A stretch of 64,000 bases of DNA from Rhizobium sp. PP-CC-3A-592 (GTDB lineage: Bacteria; Pseudomonadota; Alphaproteobacteria; Rhizobiales; Rhizobiaceae), in contig NZ_QJSR01000002.1 in NCBI RefSeq assembly GCF_003217095.1, positions 310,001 to 374,000 on the forward strand. Reading direction: 5' to 3'. The stretch's first letter is position 1. Every line of letters begins with the position of its first letter. The position numbers and the translations under genes are program-made. The notes under the pieces were generated by a model. That model did no database searches. It saw only the letters and a list, made by a program, of their open reading frames with translations, and had not been told where the DNA came from. Shown piece by piece: positions 8,300-16,109 of this stretch.

Positions 8300-9610
8300 T
8301 TAGGCAAGCTTGGTCTTTGCCGCGTGTCCGGCGACGTAGGTTTCCACCACCGCACGGTCGTCGCCCATGGTCTGCAGCAGGAAAAGCTCGTCGGAGAGGG
8401 AGGTGACGACCTCCGCTTTCAGCGCCATGGCCGGCGTCGCAGCCATATCGAGCACGATGATGTCGGCGTCGGTTCCCGGCTCCAGCGTGCCGATGCGCTC
8501 CGACAGGGACAGGGCCTCGGCATTGCCGAGCGTCAGATAGTAATAGCTATCGAACGGGTTCAGCCGCTCGCCCAGCAATTGTTGTATCTTGTAGGCCTCG
8601 TCCATGGTGCGCAGCATGGAGTAGCTCGATCCACCGCCAATATCGGAGGCGACGGAAATGCGGACCGGCTTTTCCCGCCGTGCCAGTTCCTTCAAAGGGA
8701 ACAAGCCGGAGCCGAGGAAGAGATTTGATGTGGGGCAGTGTACTGCGACGGAGCCCGTCTCGCTCATTGCGTCCCGCTCCCGCTCCGACAGGTGGATGGC
8801 GTGGCCGAACAGGGATTTCGGGCCCATCAGGCCGTAATTCGCGTAGACGTCGGTATAGTCGGCAGCGTCGGGATAGAGCGAGAGGGTGTAGTCGATCTCG
8901 TCGCGGTTTTCCGACAGGTGCGTCTGGATGTGCAGGTCGGGGAACTCGGCGGCGAGTGCCTGTGCGGCGGACATCTGTTCCGGCGTCGAGGTGATCGCGA
9001 AGCGGGGGGTGATGGCGACGTGGTTGCGGCCCTTGCCGTGCCATTGCGCGATGACCGCGCGCGTCTCGTCATAGCCCATCTCCGGCGTGTCGAGCAGCCC
9101 CTGTGGCGCGTTGCGATCCATCATCACCTTGCCGGCGATCATGCGCATATCGCGCTTCATGGCTTCCGCGAAAAAGGCGTCGGCCGAGGTCTTGTGCACG
9201 GAGCAGTAGGCGACAGCCGTTGTCGTGCCGTGGCGGACCATCTCGTCGAAGAAATGCACGGCGATGCGCTGCGCATGCGCTGTCTCGACGAAGCGGCATT
9301 CCTCGGGGAATGTATAGGTGTTCAGCCATTCCAGCAGATTGGCCGCGTAGGAGCCGATGACCTGCATCTGCGGAAAGTGAACATGGGTATCGATGAAGCC
9401 CGGCAGGATGAGGTGAGGCCTGTGGTCGATCTCGACAGTGTCTTCGGGCGCCTGCTCGCGCACGGTCCCGTAGGGTCCGCTGGCGACGATCAGGCCATCG
9501 CGCAGGAGAAGGGCGCCATCGGTTTCGTAGGCATAGGCTTGTGCATCGTCCATCGACAAGGGGCGGCGGCGGAAGGTCAGCGTGCGGCCGCGAAGAAGCG
9601 TAGATGTCAT
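8300..9610 (-). CDS. guaD: Guanine deaminase
   Basis: Encodes 436 residues of the amidohydrolase superfamily. Converts guanine to xanthine, feeding xanthine dehydrogenase. Seen: GFIDTHVHFPQMQVIGSY with the metal-binding HxH and the guanine-deaminase-specific Q-x-x, LLEWLNTYTFPEE, HLSENRDEI, the GHAIHLS histidine, the VAHCPTSNLFLGSGLFPL-type substrate loop (here VHCPTSN), and the VASDIGGGSSYSML metal aspartate. Its start overlaps the puuD stop by four bases, so guaD is the distal gene of a puuD-guaD operon. Confidence 0.94.
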   Translation of the reverse strand: MTSTLLRGRTLTFRRRPLSMDDAQAYAYETDGALLLRDGLIVASGPYGTVREQAPEDTVEIDHRPHLILPGFIDTHVHFPQMQVIGSYAANLLEWLNTYTFPEECRFVETAHAQRIAVHFFDEMVRHGTTTAVAYCSVHKTSADAFFAEAMKRDMRMIAGKVMMDRNAPQGLLDTPEMGYDETRAVIAQWHGKGRNHVAITPRFAITSTPEQMSAAQALAAEFPDLHIQTHLSENRDEIDYTLSLYPDAADYTDVYANYGLMGPKSLFGHAIHLSERERDAMSETGSVAVHCPTSNLFLGSGLFPLKELARREKPVRISVASDIGGGSSYSMLRTMDEAYKIQQLLGERLNPFDSYYYLTLGNAEALSLSERIGTLEPGTDADIIVLDMAATPAMALKAEVVTSLSDELFLLQTMGDDRAVVETYVAGHAAKTKLA

Positions 9611-10845
9611 CGTGTGGTGGTTCCCGCGGCGCTTTCGAACCAGGCGGCGATCAGCGCGCGTTCGTCGGCCGTCATGTCGGTAAGGTTGCCGGGCGGCATG
9701 GCGTGGCTGCGGCCGGCCTGGAGGTAGATATCGCGGGCATGGGCTGCAATCTCGCCGTCGTTCTCGAGCACCACGCCCTTCGGCGGGCGCACGAGGCCTT
9801 CATAGACGGGTTCGGCCGCATGACACATGGAGCAGCGTGTCGAGACCGTATCGCGCACGGCGGGGAAATGGGCGTTCTCGGCGAAGCGGACGAAAGCCGG
9901 TGAGACAGCGGCGGTCTCCGCCGCCACCCCCGGCAGCTTTGGTGCTGTCGAGAGCCACATGATGAGAATGAAGAGAAGGACGGTGACGAGCCATGTCCAT
10001 GTCGGGCGGCCCTTGCGGGCATGGGTGGTGTTGAACCAGTGACGGATAGTGACGCCCATGAGAAACACCAGCGCCGCGATGATCCAGCTATACGCCGTGG
10101 CGAAGGCCAGCGGATAGTGGTTCGACAGCATGAAGAAGATGACGGGCAGCGTCAGGTAGTTGTTGTGCAACGAGCGCTGCTTGGCGATCGCGCCGTATTT
10201 CGGATCGGGCGTGCGTCCGGCGATGAGGTCCGCCACCACGATGCGCTGATTGGGCATGATGATGAAGAAGACGTTGGCCGACATGATGGTGGCCGTGAAG
10301 GCGCCGAGATGCAGGAAGGCGGCGCGGCCGGTGAAGACCTGCGTGTAGCCCCAGGCCATCGCCACCAGCGCCACATAGAGCAAGCCCATCAGCGTCCAGG
10401 TGTTCTTGCCGAGCGGCGATTTGCAGAGCAGGTCGTAGAAAAGCCAGCCGATCCCGAGCGATGCGAGCGACAGGAGGATCGCGGTGGTGGAGGAGATATC
10501 GAGCACGTGGCGATCGACGAGAAACAGGTCGGCGCCGCCGTAATAGACCAGACAGAGCAGCGCAAAGCCGGACAGCCAGGTGGTGTAGGCCTCCCATTTG
10601 AACCACGTCAGGTGCTCCGGCATCATGGCGGGGGCGACCAGATATTTCTGGATATGGTAGAAGCCGCCGCCATGGACCTGCCATTCCTCGCCATAAGCCC
10701 CAACGGGCAGATGCGGGCGTTTGACCAGCCCGAGATCGAGCGCGATGAAGTAGAAGGAGGAGCCGATCCAGGCGATCGCTGTGATCACATGCAGCCAGCG
10801 CACGGCAAAAGCCAGCCATTCCCACATGATGGCGTATTCGTACAT
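9607..10845 (-). CDS. puuD: Membrane urate hydroxylase PuuD with C-terminal cytochrome c domain
   Basis: Encodes 412 residues. About eight hydrophobic helices occupy residues 1-300 (WLHVITAIAWIGSSFYFIALD and on), followed by a periplasmic cytochrome c domain with heme motif CSMCH near 341-345 and a probable Met ligand in SHAMPPGN. This is the PuuD/Urate_ox_N type that oxidises urate to 5-hydroxyisourate and passes electrons to a c-type cytochrome rather than to oxygen. No soluble uricase is present in the window, so this gene supplies the urate step. It is the promoter-proximal partner of guaD. Confidence 0.93.
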   Translation of the reverse strand: MYEYAIMWEWLAFAVRWLHVITAIAWIGSSFYFIALDLGLVKRPHLPVGAYGEEWQVHGGGFYHIQKYLVAPAMMPEHLTWFKWEAYTTWLSGFALLCLVYYGGADLFLVDRHVLDISSTTAILLSLASLGIGWLFYDLLCKSPLGKNTWTLMGLLYVALVAMAWGYTQVFTGRAAFLHLGAFTATIMSANVFFIIMPNQRIVVADLIAGRTPDPKYGAIAKQRSLHNNYLTLPVIFFMLSNHYPLAFATAYSWIIAALVFLMGVTIRHWFNTTHARKGRPTWTWLVTVLLFILIMWLSTAPKLPGVAAETAAVSPAFVRFAENAHFPAVRDTVSTRCSMCHAAEPVYEGLVRPPKGVVLENDGEIAAHARDIYLQAGRSHAMPPGNLTDMTADERALIAAWFESAAGTTTR

Positions 10846-10915
10846 TCCTGTCCCCTTTCATGCCCCCCGACCGTCACATTGCGAGAATTTTCAGGGCGAG
10901 GGAAGGGGCGGTTTC

Positions 10916-11392
10916 TCAAAGATCGGCGTGCTCGACAAGATATTTGGTGGCCAGTGCGATATGGCGGGGGATCGGCTTGTCCTTACGGTAATCTGCAACG
11001 AGGCGGCGCGAAATCTCAAGGGCTGCCGCCATGCCGTCGAGGCTCATGCCGAGGTCCGCCATGGCGTTCCTAAAGGTATTGTTGTCGATCGTGGCGGGGC
11101 CGAGACGACGGATCCAGTCGGCTGTCAGTTCCGATCCGTCGTCCCACTCCAGCGCGTTGCCGTAGCTGCTTACGCGCAACGTCGCAAACAGTGCGTTGTC
11201 GGTCCGGAGCTTCAGGAAAACCGGTTTGCTGGCCAGTGCGGGTGAAAGATCGACAATCTCGGTGCCGCCGCCGACCCAAGTGATTTCGATCCGGCGAGCG
11301 TCGAGTGGTACAGCCGAGCGAATGCGCGGAAGCGGCTTGCCGAAGCCCACGATCTCGTCGTCGTCAGCGTTGATTAAGTTTTGTCCATTCAT
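10916..11392 (-). CDS. DUF2442 protein with C-terminal helix-turn-helix
   Basis: Encodes 158 residues. The N-terminal 90 residues look like DUF2442 (RSAVPLDARRIEITWVGGGTEIVDLSPAL, ALEWDDGSEL). The last 55 residues resemble a small HTH: MSLDGMAAALEISRRLVADYRKDKPIPRHIALATKYL, with the turn and the P-I-P-R-x-I-A-L-A tail seen in XRE-type domains. The start lies inside the upstream DUF4160 gene (29-base overlap), so the two are co-translated. DUF4160/DUF2442 pairs are widespread and sometimes proposed as toxin-antitoxin-like; the role here is unknown. Confidence 0.75.
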   Translation of the reverse strand: MNGQNLINADDDEIVGFGKPLPRIRSAVPLDARRIEITWVGGGTEIVDLSPALASKPVFLKLRTDNALFATLRVSSYGNALEWDDGSELTADWIRRLGPATIDNNTFRNAMADLGMSLDGMAAALEISRRLVADYRKDKPIPRHIALATKYLVEHADL

Positions 11393-11600
11393 CCTGAAGT
11401 CTCTGCCTGTTGTCTGCCGCCCACGCTAGCACGGCCCGTAAATCCCTTGCCCGCATCTGCCCCGCTACAATCCGGAAATCCGATATGGCGATGAGGATGT
11501 CGTGATCGGGCGACGATGCATGGAAATGCGGTGGATGATGATCATCGGCAAACATCTGAATCTTGACGGTACCAAGCATGACCACTGTCGGCATGGGCAC
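11364..11600 (-). CDS. DUF4160 protein
   Basis: A 78-residue protein with the DUF4160 core MFADDHHPPHFHASSPDHDILIAI, followed by RARDLRAVLAWAADNRQRLQDEWTKL. It overlaps the DUF2442-HTH gene by 29 bases and is read first, so the two form one unit. The His-rich motif is typical of the family and could bind metal, but no activity is known. Identity of the family is clear; function is not. Confidence 0.8.
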   Translation of the reverse strand: MPMPTVVMLGTVKIQMFADDHHPPHFHASSPDHDILIAISDFRIVAGQMRARDLRAVLAWAADNRQRLQDEWTKLNQR

Positions 11601-11633
11601 GCCTTTCCGTGAATTAGTGCACTATATGCACTT

Positions 11634-12542
11634 TCAAATCTTCGAGCAAGTCATTGTCTCGGCAAATTCCTCCAGAATCCAGTCGCGAAAATCACGGATC
11701 TTGCGGATGTTGCGGCGTGCTTCCGGATAGACCAGCCAGTAGTGAAACCCGTCATTTGCGACGGTGGCAAAGGGTTGGATGAGGCGGCCACTGGCCAGAT
11801 CATCGGTGTAGAAAGCCGGGGTGAGCATCGCTACGCCTTGGCCGGCAATGGCGAGGCCCGCCTCGTAGAGTTGCGCGCCCATCTTGCTTGGCGTCTGGTG
11901 GCTCAGATCCGGCAGCGGATGGCCGATGGCGGTAAACCAAAGGGGCCACCAGGGGTCGGCAGGATCGATGATCCGGAGTTTGAGGAGATCGGCAGGTGTT
12001 TCGATGCCGCCGATACTGTCCGCCAGTTTCGGACTGAGCATGGGCGTAAAATCGACCGGCATCAGCGGGTGCGAGACAAGGCCCGGCCACTTGCCGTGAC
12101 CGGCCCTCAAGGCGACATCGGCGCCTTCGCGCGCCAGATCGATCACATGCTGCGTCGTCGTCAGCCTGACGGCGATCCTGGAATGGCGAAGTTGAAACGC
12201 GCCAAGATGGCGTGACAGCCAGAGCATGGCGAACGTCGGCGTTGCGTTGATATCAAGCGTTTCCGTAGCCGTTTCGCGCGCCGCCACGACGGCGTCTCCC
12301 AGAAGGTCAAACCCTTGGGCGACCTTCGGCAGCAGCCGTTCGCCGGTTTCCGTCAGCGTGATCTGGCGCGGGCGGCGCAGGAAGAGGGGTTCGCCGATGT
12401 TCTCCTCGAGAAGTTTGATCTGATAGCTCACGGCGGTCTGGGTGAGGCCCAGCTCCTCGCCGGCACGGGTGAAGCTCGACAGGCGGGCGACCGCCTCGAA
12501 GACGCGCAGGGCATTCAGCGGGAACTGGCGGGACATCTTCAT
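11634..12542 (-). CDS. LysR-family transcriptional regulator (GcvA-like)
   Basis: Encodes 302 residues. The N-terminal winged HTH is typical of the GcvA/AmpR subgroup: PLNALRVFEAVARLSSFTRAGEELGLTQTAVSYQIKLLEENIGEPLFLRRPRQITLTETG (residues about 8-67). The effector domain follows, with the GLVSHPLMPVDFTPMLSP and GLAIAGQGVAMLTP segments of the type 2 periplasmic fold. It lies between the puuD-guaD and xdh operons, so it may regulate purine catabolism, but GcvA-like proteins have varied targets. It reads away from the DUF1127-like gene with a short divergent spacer. Confidence 0.87.
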   Translation of the reverse strand: MKMSRQFPLNALRVFEAVARLSSFTRAGEELGLTQTAVSYQIKLLEENIGEPLFLRRPRQITLTETGERLLPKVAQGFDLLGDAVVAARETATETLDINATPTFAMLWLSRHLGAFQLRHSRIAVRLTTTQHVIDLAREGADVALRAGHGKWPGLVSHPLMPVDFTPMLSPKLADSIGGIETPADLLKLRIIDPADPWWPLWFTAIGHPLPDLSHQTPSKMGAQLYEAGLAIAGQGVAMLTPAFYTDDLASGRLIQPFATVANDGFHYWLVYPEARRNIRKIRDFRDWILEEFAETMTCSKI

Positions 12543-12640
12543 GGATCAGTTCTCTTGATGGCAGCAGGCGGATGTTCGATTGGATTTCGACCATGCATGG
12601 GCCGATGATGCAAGCCAATCCCCGACCGAATGGTGATGCC

Positions 12641-12853
12641 ATGAGCCTGCAGACGACGCGCCTGATCTTTCTTCATAGGCTGAAAGCCAACGCTCTCGGC
12701 GATGCCCTGCGCCGTGTGCAGGCGGTGCTCGTCCACTTGATGCGGCGTCGCTACCCGCGGCTCGACCTTCAGAGCATGCCGCCGCATCTGCAGCGCGATC
12801 TTGGTTTTCTCGACGGGCGCGATCCGCGCTACGAGCCGGCAGAGAGGCGGTAG
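12641..12853 (+). CDS. Small DUF1127-like protein
   Basis: Encodes 70 residues from the chosen ATG (MSLQTTRLIFLHRL). The C-terminal half matches DUF1127: an Arg-rich helix, then MPPHLQRDLGFLDGRDPRY. These tiny proteins are common in rhizobia; related small DUF1127 proteins have been linked to RNA turnover and phosphate or carbon metabolism in Agrobacterium. The frame is open to an ATG at 12572, which would add 23 residues; neither start has a strong ribosome-binding site. Its 3' end overlaps that of convergent xdhC by 25 bases. Confidence 0.6.
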   Translation: MSLQTTRLIFLHRLKANALGDALRRVQAVLVHLMRRRYPRLDLQSMPPHLQRDLGFLDGRDPRYEPAERR

Positions 12854-13653
12854 GCGTCGAGCGCGACCAGCACTTCGGCGGCCGTCATCGCGGCGATTAC
12901 CGCAGGGCGTTTGTCGCTTACGGTCTTGCCACCGATGGGGAGGATGAGGCGGGAGAGGGCGGTGTCATCGAGGCCTTCGTCGCGCGCCCAACTGGCAAAG
13001 GTCGCGCGTTTGGTCTTTGAGCCGATCATGCCGGTATAGGCAAGGTCGGTGCGGGCGAGCGCTTCCCGCGCAATCAGAAAATCCAATGCATGGTCATGCG
13101 TGAGGATGATGGCCGCGCTGCCGGGGGCGATGTCCTTTACAAGAGATTCCGGCATGGCAGTCAGGCGATGGCTCGCGCCCGATGACATCAGGTCGAGTTC
13201 GCTACGGCGCGTTTCCACGGCGATGGTGCGCACGGGCAGGAGCACCAGGGCATCGGCCAGCGCCCGGCCGACATGGCCGCCGCCGAACAGCCAGACCTCA
13301 GGAAATCCCTTCACACGGGCTTCCAGCATCGCATCGAGATCGTCGCGTGCCGTTGCATCGAGTGTGCGGAAGGAGAGCGCCACGCGGCCACCGCAGCATT
13401 GGCCGATCTCCGGCCCGAGAGGGATGTCGAGACGCGTTTCCGTCGTCATGCCCGCCAGCAGGTTGCGGGCGTGATCGGTCGCCATGTGCTCCATCTGCCC
13501 GCCGCCGATGGTGCCGTGGCTGTCCGTGGGTGAGACGAGCATGAAGGCGCCGGTCTCGCGCGGGGTCGAGCCGCGCGTCTCCGCCACCTCGATCCAGACG
13601 ATATGTGCCTCGCGGGCGAGAAACGCCTGCAGGCTGCCGACGACGAATTTCAT
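12829..13653 (-). CDS. xdhC: Xanthine dehydrogenase accessory protein XdhC
   Basis: Encodes 274 residues. XdhC binds molybdenum cofactor, aids its sulfuration and inserts it into the xanthine dehydrogenase large subunit. Seen: an XdhC/CoxI N-terminal domain (EVAETRGSTPRETGAFMLVS, TIGGGQMEH, GPEIGQCCGGRVAL with the Cys pair) and a Rossmann domain with VWLFGGGHVGRALADAL, then ILTHDHALDF and TGMIGSKTKRA. The ATG at 13653 overlaps the xdhB stop (ATGA); the longer upstream frame lies inside xdhB and is rejected. Last gene of xdhABC. Confidence 0.93.
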   Translation of the reverse strand: MKFVVGSLQAFLAREAHIVWIEVAETRGSTPRETGAFMLVSPTDSHGTIGGGQMEHMATDHARNLLAGMTTETRLDIPLGPEIGQCCGGRVALSFRTLDATARDDLDAMLEARVKGFPEVWLFGGGHVGRALADALVLLPVRTIAVETRRSELDLMSSGASHRLTAMPESLVKDIAPGSAAIILTHDHALDFLIAREALARTDLAYTGMIGSKTKRATFASWARDEGLDDTALSRLILPIGGKTVSDKRPAVIAAMTAAEVLVALDAYRLSAGS

Positions 13654-15989
13654 GGTGCGGCACGCATCCGCTCGACGGCCATCAGCACGCGTTCCGGCGT
13701 GGCCGGCGCATCGAGGCGCGGGCACTGCCGGTAGTCGCCGACGCTCGCAACCGCCATAGAGATGGCTTCGAGCACGGAGATCGGCAGGTTGAACGGCGGT
13801 TCGCCCACGGCCTTGGAGCGGCCGATGGTCTCCTCGCCATTCTCGCTCCAGTCCGCCAGCTTGACGTTGAAGATCTTCGGCCGGTCGGAGGCGAGCGGGA
13901 TCTTGTAGGTGGAGGGTGCGTGGGTGCGCAGCCGACCCTTGCCATCCCACCAGAGCTCTTCCGTCGTCAGCCAGCCCATGCCCTGCACGAAGCCGCCTTC
14001 GATCTGGCCGATGTCGATCGCCGGGTTGAGCGAGCGGCCAACATCGTGGAGCACATCCACCCGCTCGACCATGTATTCCCCGGTCAACGTGTCGATCGAG
14101 ACCTCCGAAACCGCAGCGCCATAGGCGAAATAGTAGAACGGCGTGCCGCGGCCGGTGGTGCGGTCCCAATGGATCTTCGGCGTCTTGTAAAAGCCGGCTG
14201 CCGACAGTTGGATGCGGGCGAAATAGGCCAGCTTGATGAGGTCGTTGAAGGGCACGCGCTCCTCGCCGATGAGGACATGGTTCGGCACGAAGGCGATCTT
14301 GTCCGGCGTCGTCTGCCAGCGCTCGGCAGCGAAGGCGACGAGCCGTTCCTTGATCTGGCGGGCGGCGTCGGCTGCAGCCATGCCGTTGAGGTCGGTGCCG
14401 GAGGAGGCGGCGGTGGCCGATGTGTTCGGTACCTTGCCCGTGGTGGTCGCGGTGATTTTCACGCGGTCGATATCGACCTGAAAGCTGTCGGCCAGCACCT
14501 GCGCGATCTTGGTGTAGAGCCCCTGGCCCATCTCCGTGCCGCCATGGTTCAGGTGGATCGAGCCGTCCTGATAGACATGGACGAGGGCGCCTGCCTGGTT
14601 GAAGGCGGTCATGGTGAAGGAGATGCCGAACTTGACCGGCGTCAACGCGATGCCCTTGCGGATGATGCGGCTGCCGGCGTTGAAGGCGAGGATGTCGGCG
14701 CGGCGCTTCTGATAGTCGGCGCTTGTCTCAAGCTCCGCCACCAGCTTGCCGATGACGTTGTCCTCGACCTGCTGGTGATAGGGCGTCAGATCGCGGTCGG
14801 AGCCTTTTTCGCCGTAAAAATTCAGCTTGCGGATCTCTAGCGTGTCTTTGCCGAGCGCATAGGCGATCTCCTCGATCATGCGTTCGGCGCCGACGATGCC
14901 CTGCGGTCCGCCGAAGCCGCGATAGGCGGTGTTGGAGACGGTGTTGGTCTTCAGCGGTTCGGAGGTCAGGCGGACATGCGGATAGAAATAGGCGCCATCC
15001 GCGTGGAAGAGGGCGCGGTCGGTGACGGGGCCGGAGAGATCCGAGGAATAGCCGCAGCGGGCGGCAAACGTCGCGTCCACGGCATGGATGCGGCCGTCGT
15101 CGTCGAAGCCGACCTCGTATTCGACCAGGAAGTCGTGGCGCTTGCCGGTGCAGGCCATGTCCTCGTCGCGGTCGGGGCGGAATTTTACAGGGCGGTTCAG
15201 TTTCTTGGCCGCAACGGCGGCGATGACCGCGAACTGGTTGCCCTGCGTTTCCTTGCCGCCGAAGCCGCCGCCCATGCGGCGCACCTGCACGGTGACGGCA
15301 TTGGAGGGCACGCCGAGCACATGGGCGACCATGTGCTGCACTTCGCTCGGGTGCTGCGTGGAGGACCAGACGGTGATGTCGTCGTCTTCGCCGGGAATGG
15401 CAAAGGCGATGTGGCTTTCCAGATAGAAGTGCTCCTGTCCGCCGATGCGCATCTCACCCTTCACGCGACGCGGCGCGTTCGGCATTTCGTGGATGGCATC
15501 GCCGCGCGACAGGGTCAGCGGCTTGGTCACGAGCTTGCCGCCAGCCTCGCGCGCCTGCACGACGTCGATCGCATGCGGTAGGTCGTTGTAGACGATCTTG
15601 GCATGGCGGGCGGCGCGGCGGGCGGCGTCGCGCGTTTCGGCGATGACGGCGAAGGCGGCCTGACCGTGGAACTCGACGAGGCCCTCCGCCAGCACGGGCT
15701 CGTCATCGAGGTGGCTGGGACTGATGTCGTTGGAATGCGGCATGTCGCGCGCGGTGAGAACGCAGATGACGCCGGGATAGGCTTCCACGGCACTTAGGTC
15801 CATCGAGACGATTTCGGCATGGGCGCGGTCGGTCAGGCCGAGCGCCGCATGCAGCGTCCCCGCTGGCTCGGGCATGTCGTCGATGTAATCGGCGCTGCCG
15901 GCCACATGCTTGTGCGCGCTGTCATGGCGAAGGTTCTTGTGCATGCCGCCGCGGATGGTCTTGCGCTCCTGAAAGGTTGAGGTGTCCAT
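13650..15989 (-). CDS. xdhB: Xanthine dehydrogenase, molybdopterin-binding subunit
   Basis: Encodes 779 residues. This subunit holds the Mo-pterin site that hydroxylates hypoxanthine and xanthine to urate. Seen: HKHVAGSADYIDDMPEPAGTLHAALGLT at the N-terminus, VRRMGGGFGGKETQ near 238-251, AYRGFGGPQG with the active-site Arg region, HGGTEMGQGLYTK, ATAASSGTDLNG, and VGEPPFNL carrying the catalytic Glu near the C-terminus. Length is normal for the bacterial XdhB. Cytosolic, forming a heterotetramer with XdhA. It is separated from xdhA by a 120-base gap that carries a palindromic repeat. Confidence 0.95.
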   Translation of the reverse strand: MDTSTFQERKTIRGGMHKNLRHDSAHKHVAGSADYIDDMPEPAGTLHAALGLTDRAHAEIVSMDLSAVEAYPGVICVLTARDMPHSNDISPSHLDDEPVLAEGLVEFHGQAAFAVIAETRDAARRAARHAKIVYNDLPHAIDVVQAREAGGKLVTKPLTLSRGDAIHEMPNAPRRVKGEMRIGGQEHFYLESHIAFAIPGEDDDITVWSSTQHPSEVQHMVAHVLGVPSNAVTVQVRRMGGGFGGKETQGNQFAVIAAVAAKKLNRPVKFRPDRDEDMACTGKRHDFLVEYEVGFDDDGRIHAVDATFAARCGYSSDLSGPVTDRALFHADGAYFYPHVRLTSEPLKTNTVSNTAYRGFGGPQGIVGAERMIEEIAYALGKDTLEIRKLNFYGEKGSDRDLTPYHQQVEDNVIGKLVAELETSADYQKRRADILAFNAGSRIIRKGIALTPVKFGISFTMTAFNQAGALVHVYQDGSIHLNHGGTEMGQGLYTKIAQVLADSFQVDIDRVKITATTTGKVPNTSATAASSGTDLNGMAAADAARQIKERLVAFAAERWQTTPDKIAFVPNHVLIGEERVPFNDLIKLAYFARIQLSAAGFYKTPKIHWDRTTGRGTPFYYFAYGAAVSEVSIDTLTGEYMVERVDVLHDVGRSLNPAIDIGQIEGGFVQGMGWLTTEELWWDGKGRLRTHAPSTYKIPLASDRPKIFNVKLADWSENGEETIGRSKAVGEPPFNLPISVLEAISMAVASVGDYRQCPRLDAPATPERVLMAVERMRAAP

Positions 15990-16044
15990 GATGCGTCTCC
16001 TTGACCTCGAGGCTCGTTTTCGTTTGCAGCCCGCATGCGCGACT

Positions 16045-16085
16045 GCCCCTCATCCGCCTGCGGGGAGAGGGTTAGGGTGAGGGGC
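16045..16085. repeat. Short inverted repeat between xdhA and xdhB
   Basis: GCCCCTCATCC (16045-16055) and GGGTGAGGGGC (16075-16085) form a near-perfect inverted pair around CGCCTGCGGGGAGAGGGTTA. Such CCCTCATCC...GGGTGAGGG units are scattered between genes in many rhizobial and other alphaproteobacterial genomes. Lying inside the xdh operon it may stabilise or trim the xdhA message; it lacks a U-run. Confidence 0.7.
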
Positions 16086-16109
16086 TACGCCAACCCAAGG
16101 CGCCACATT

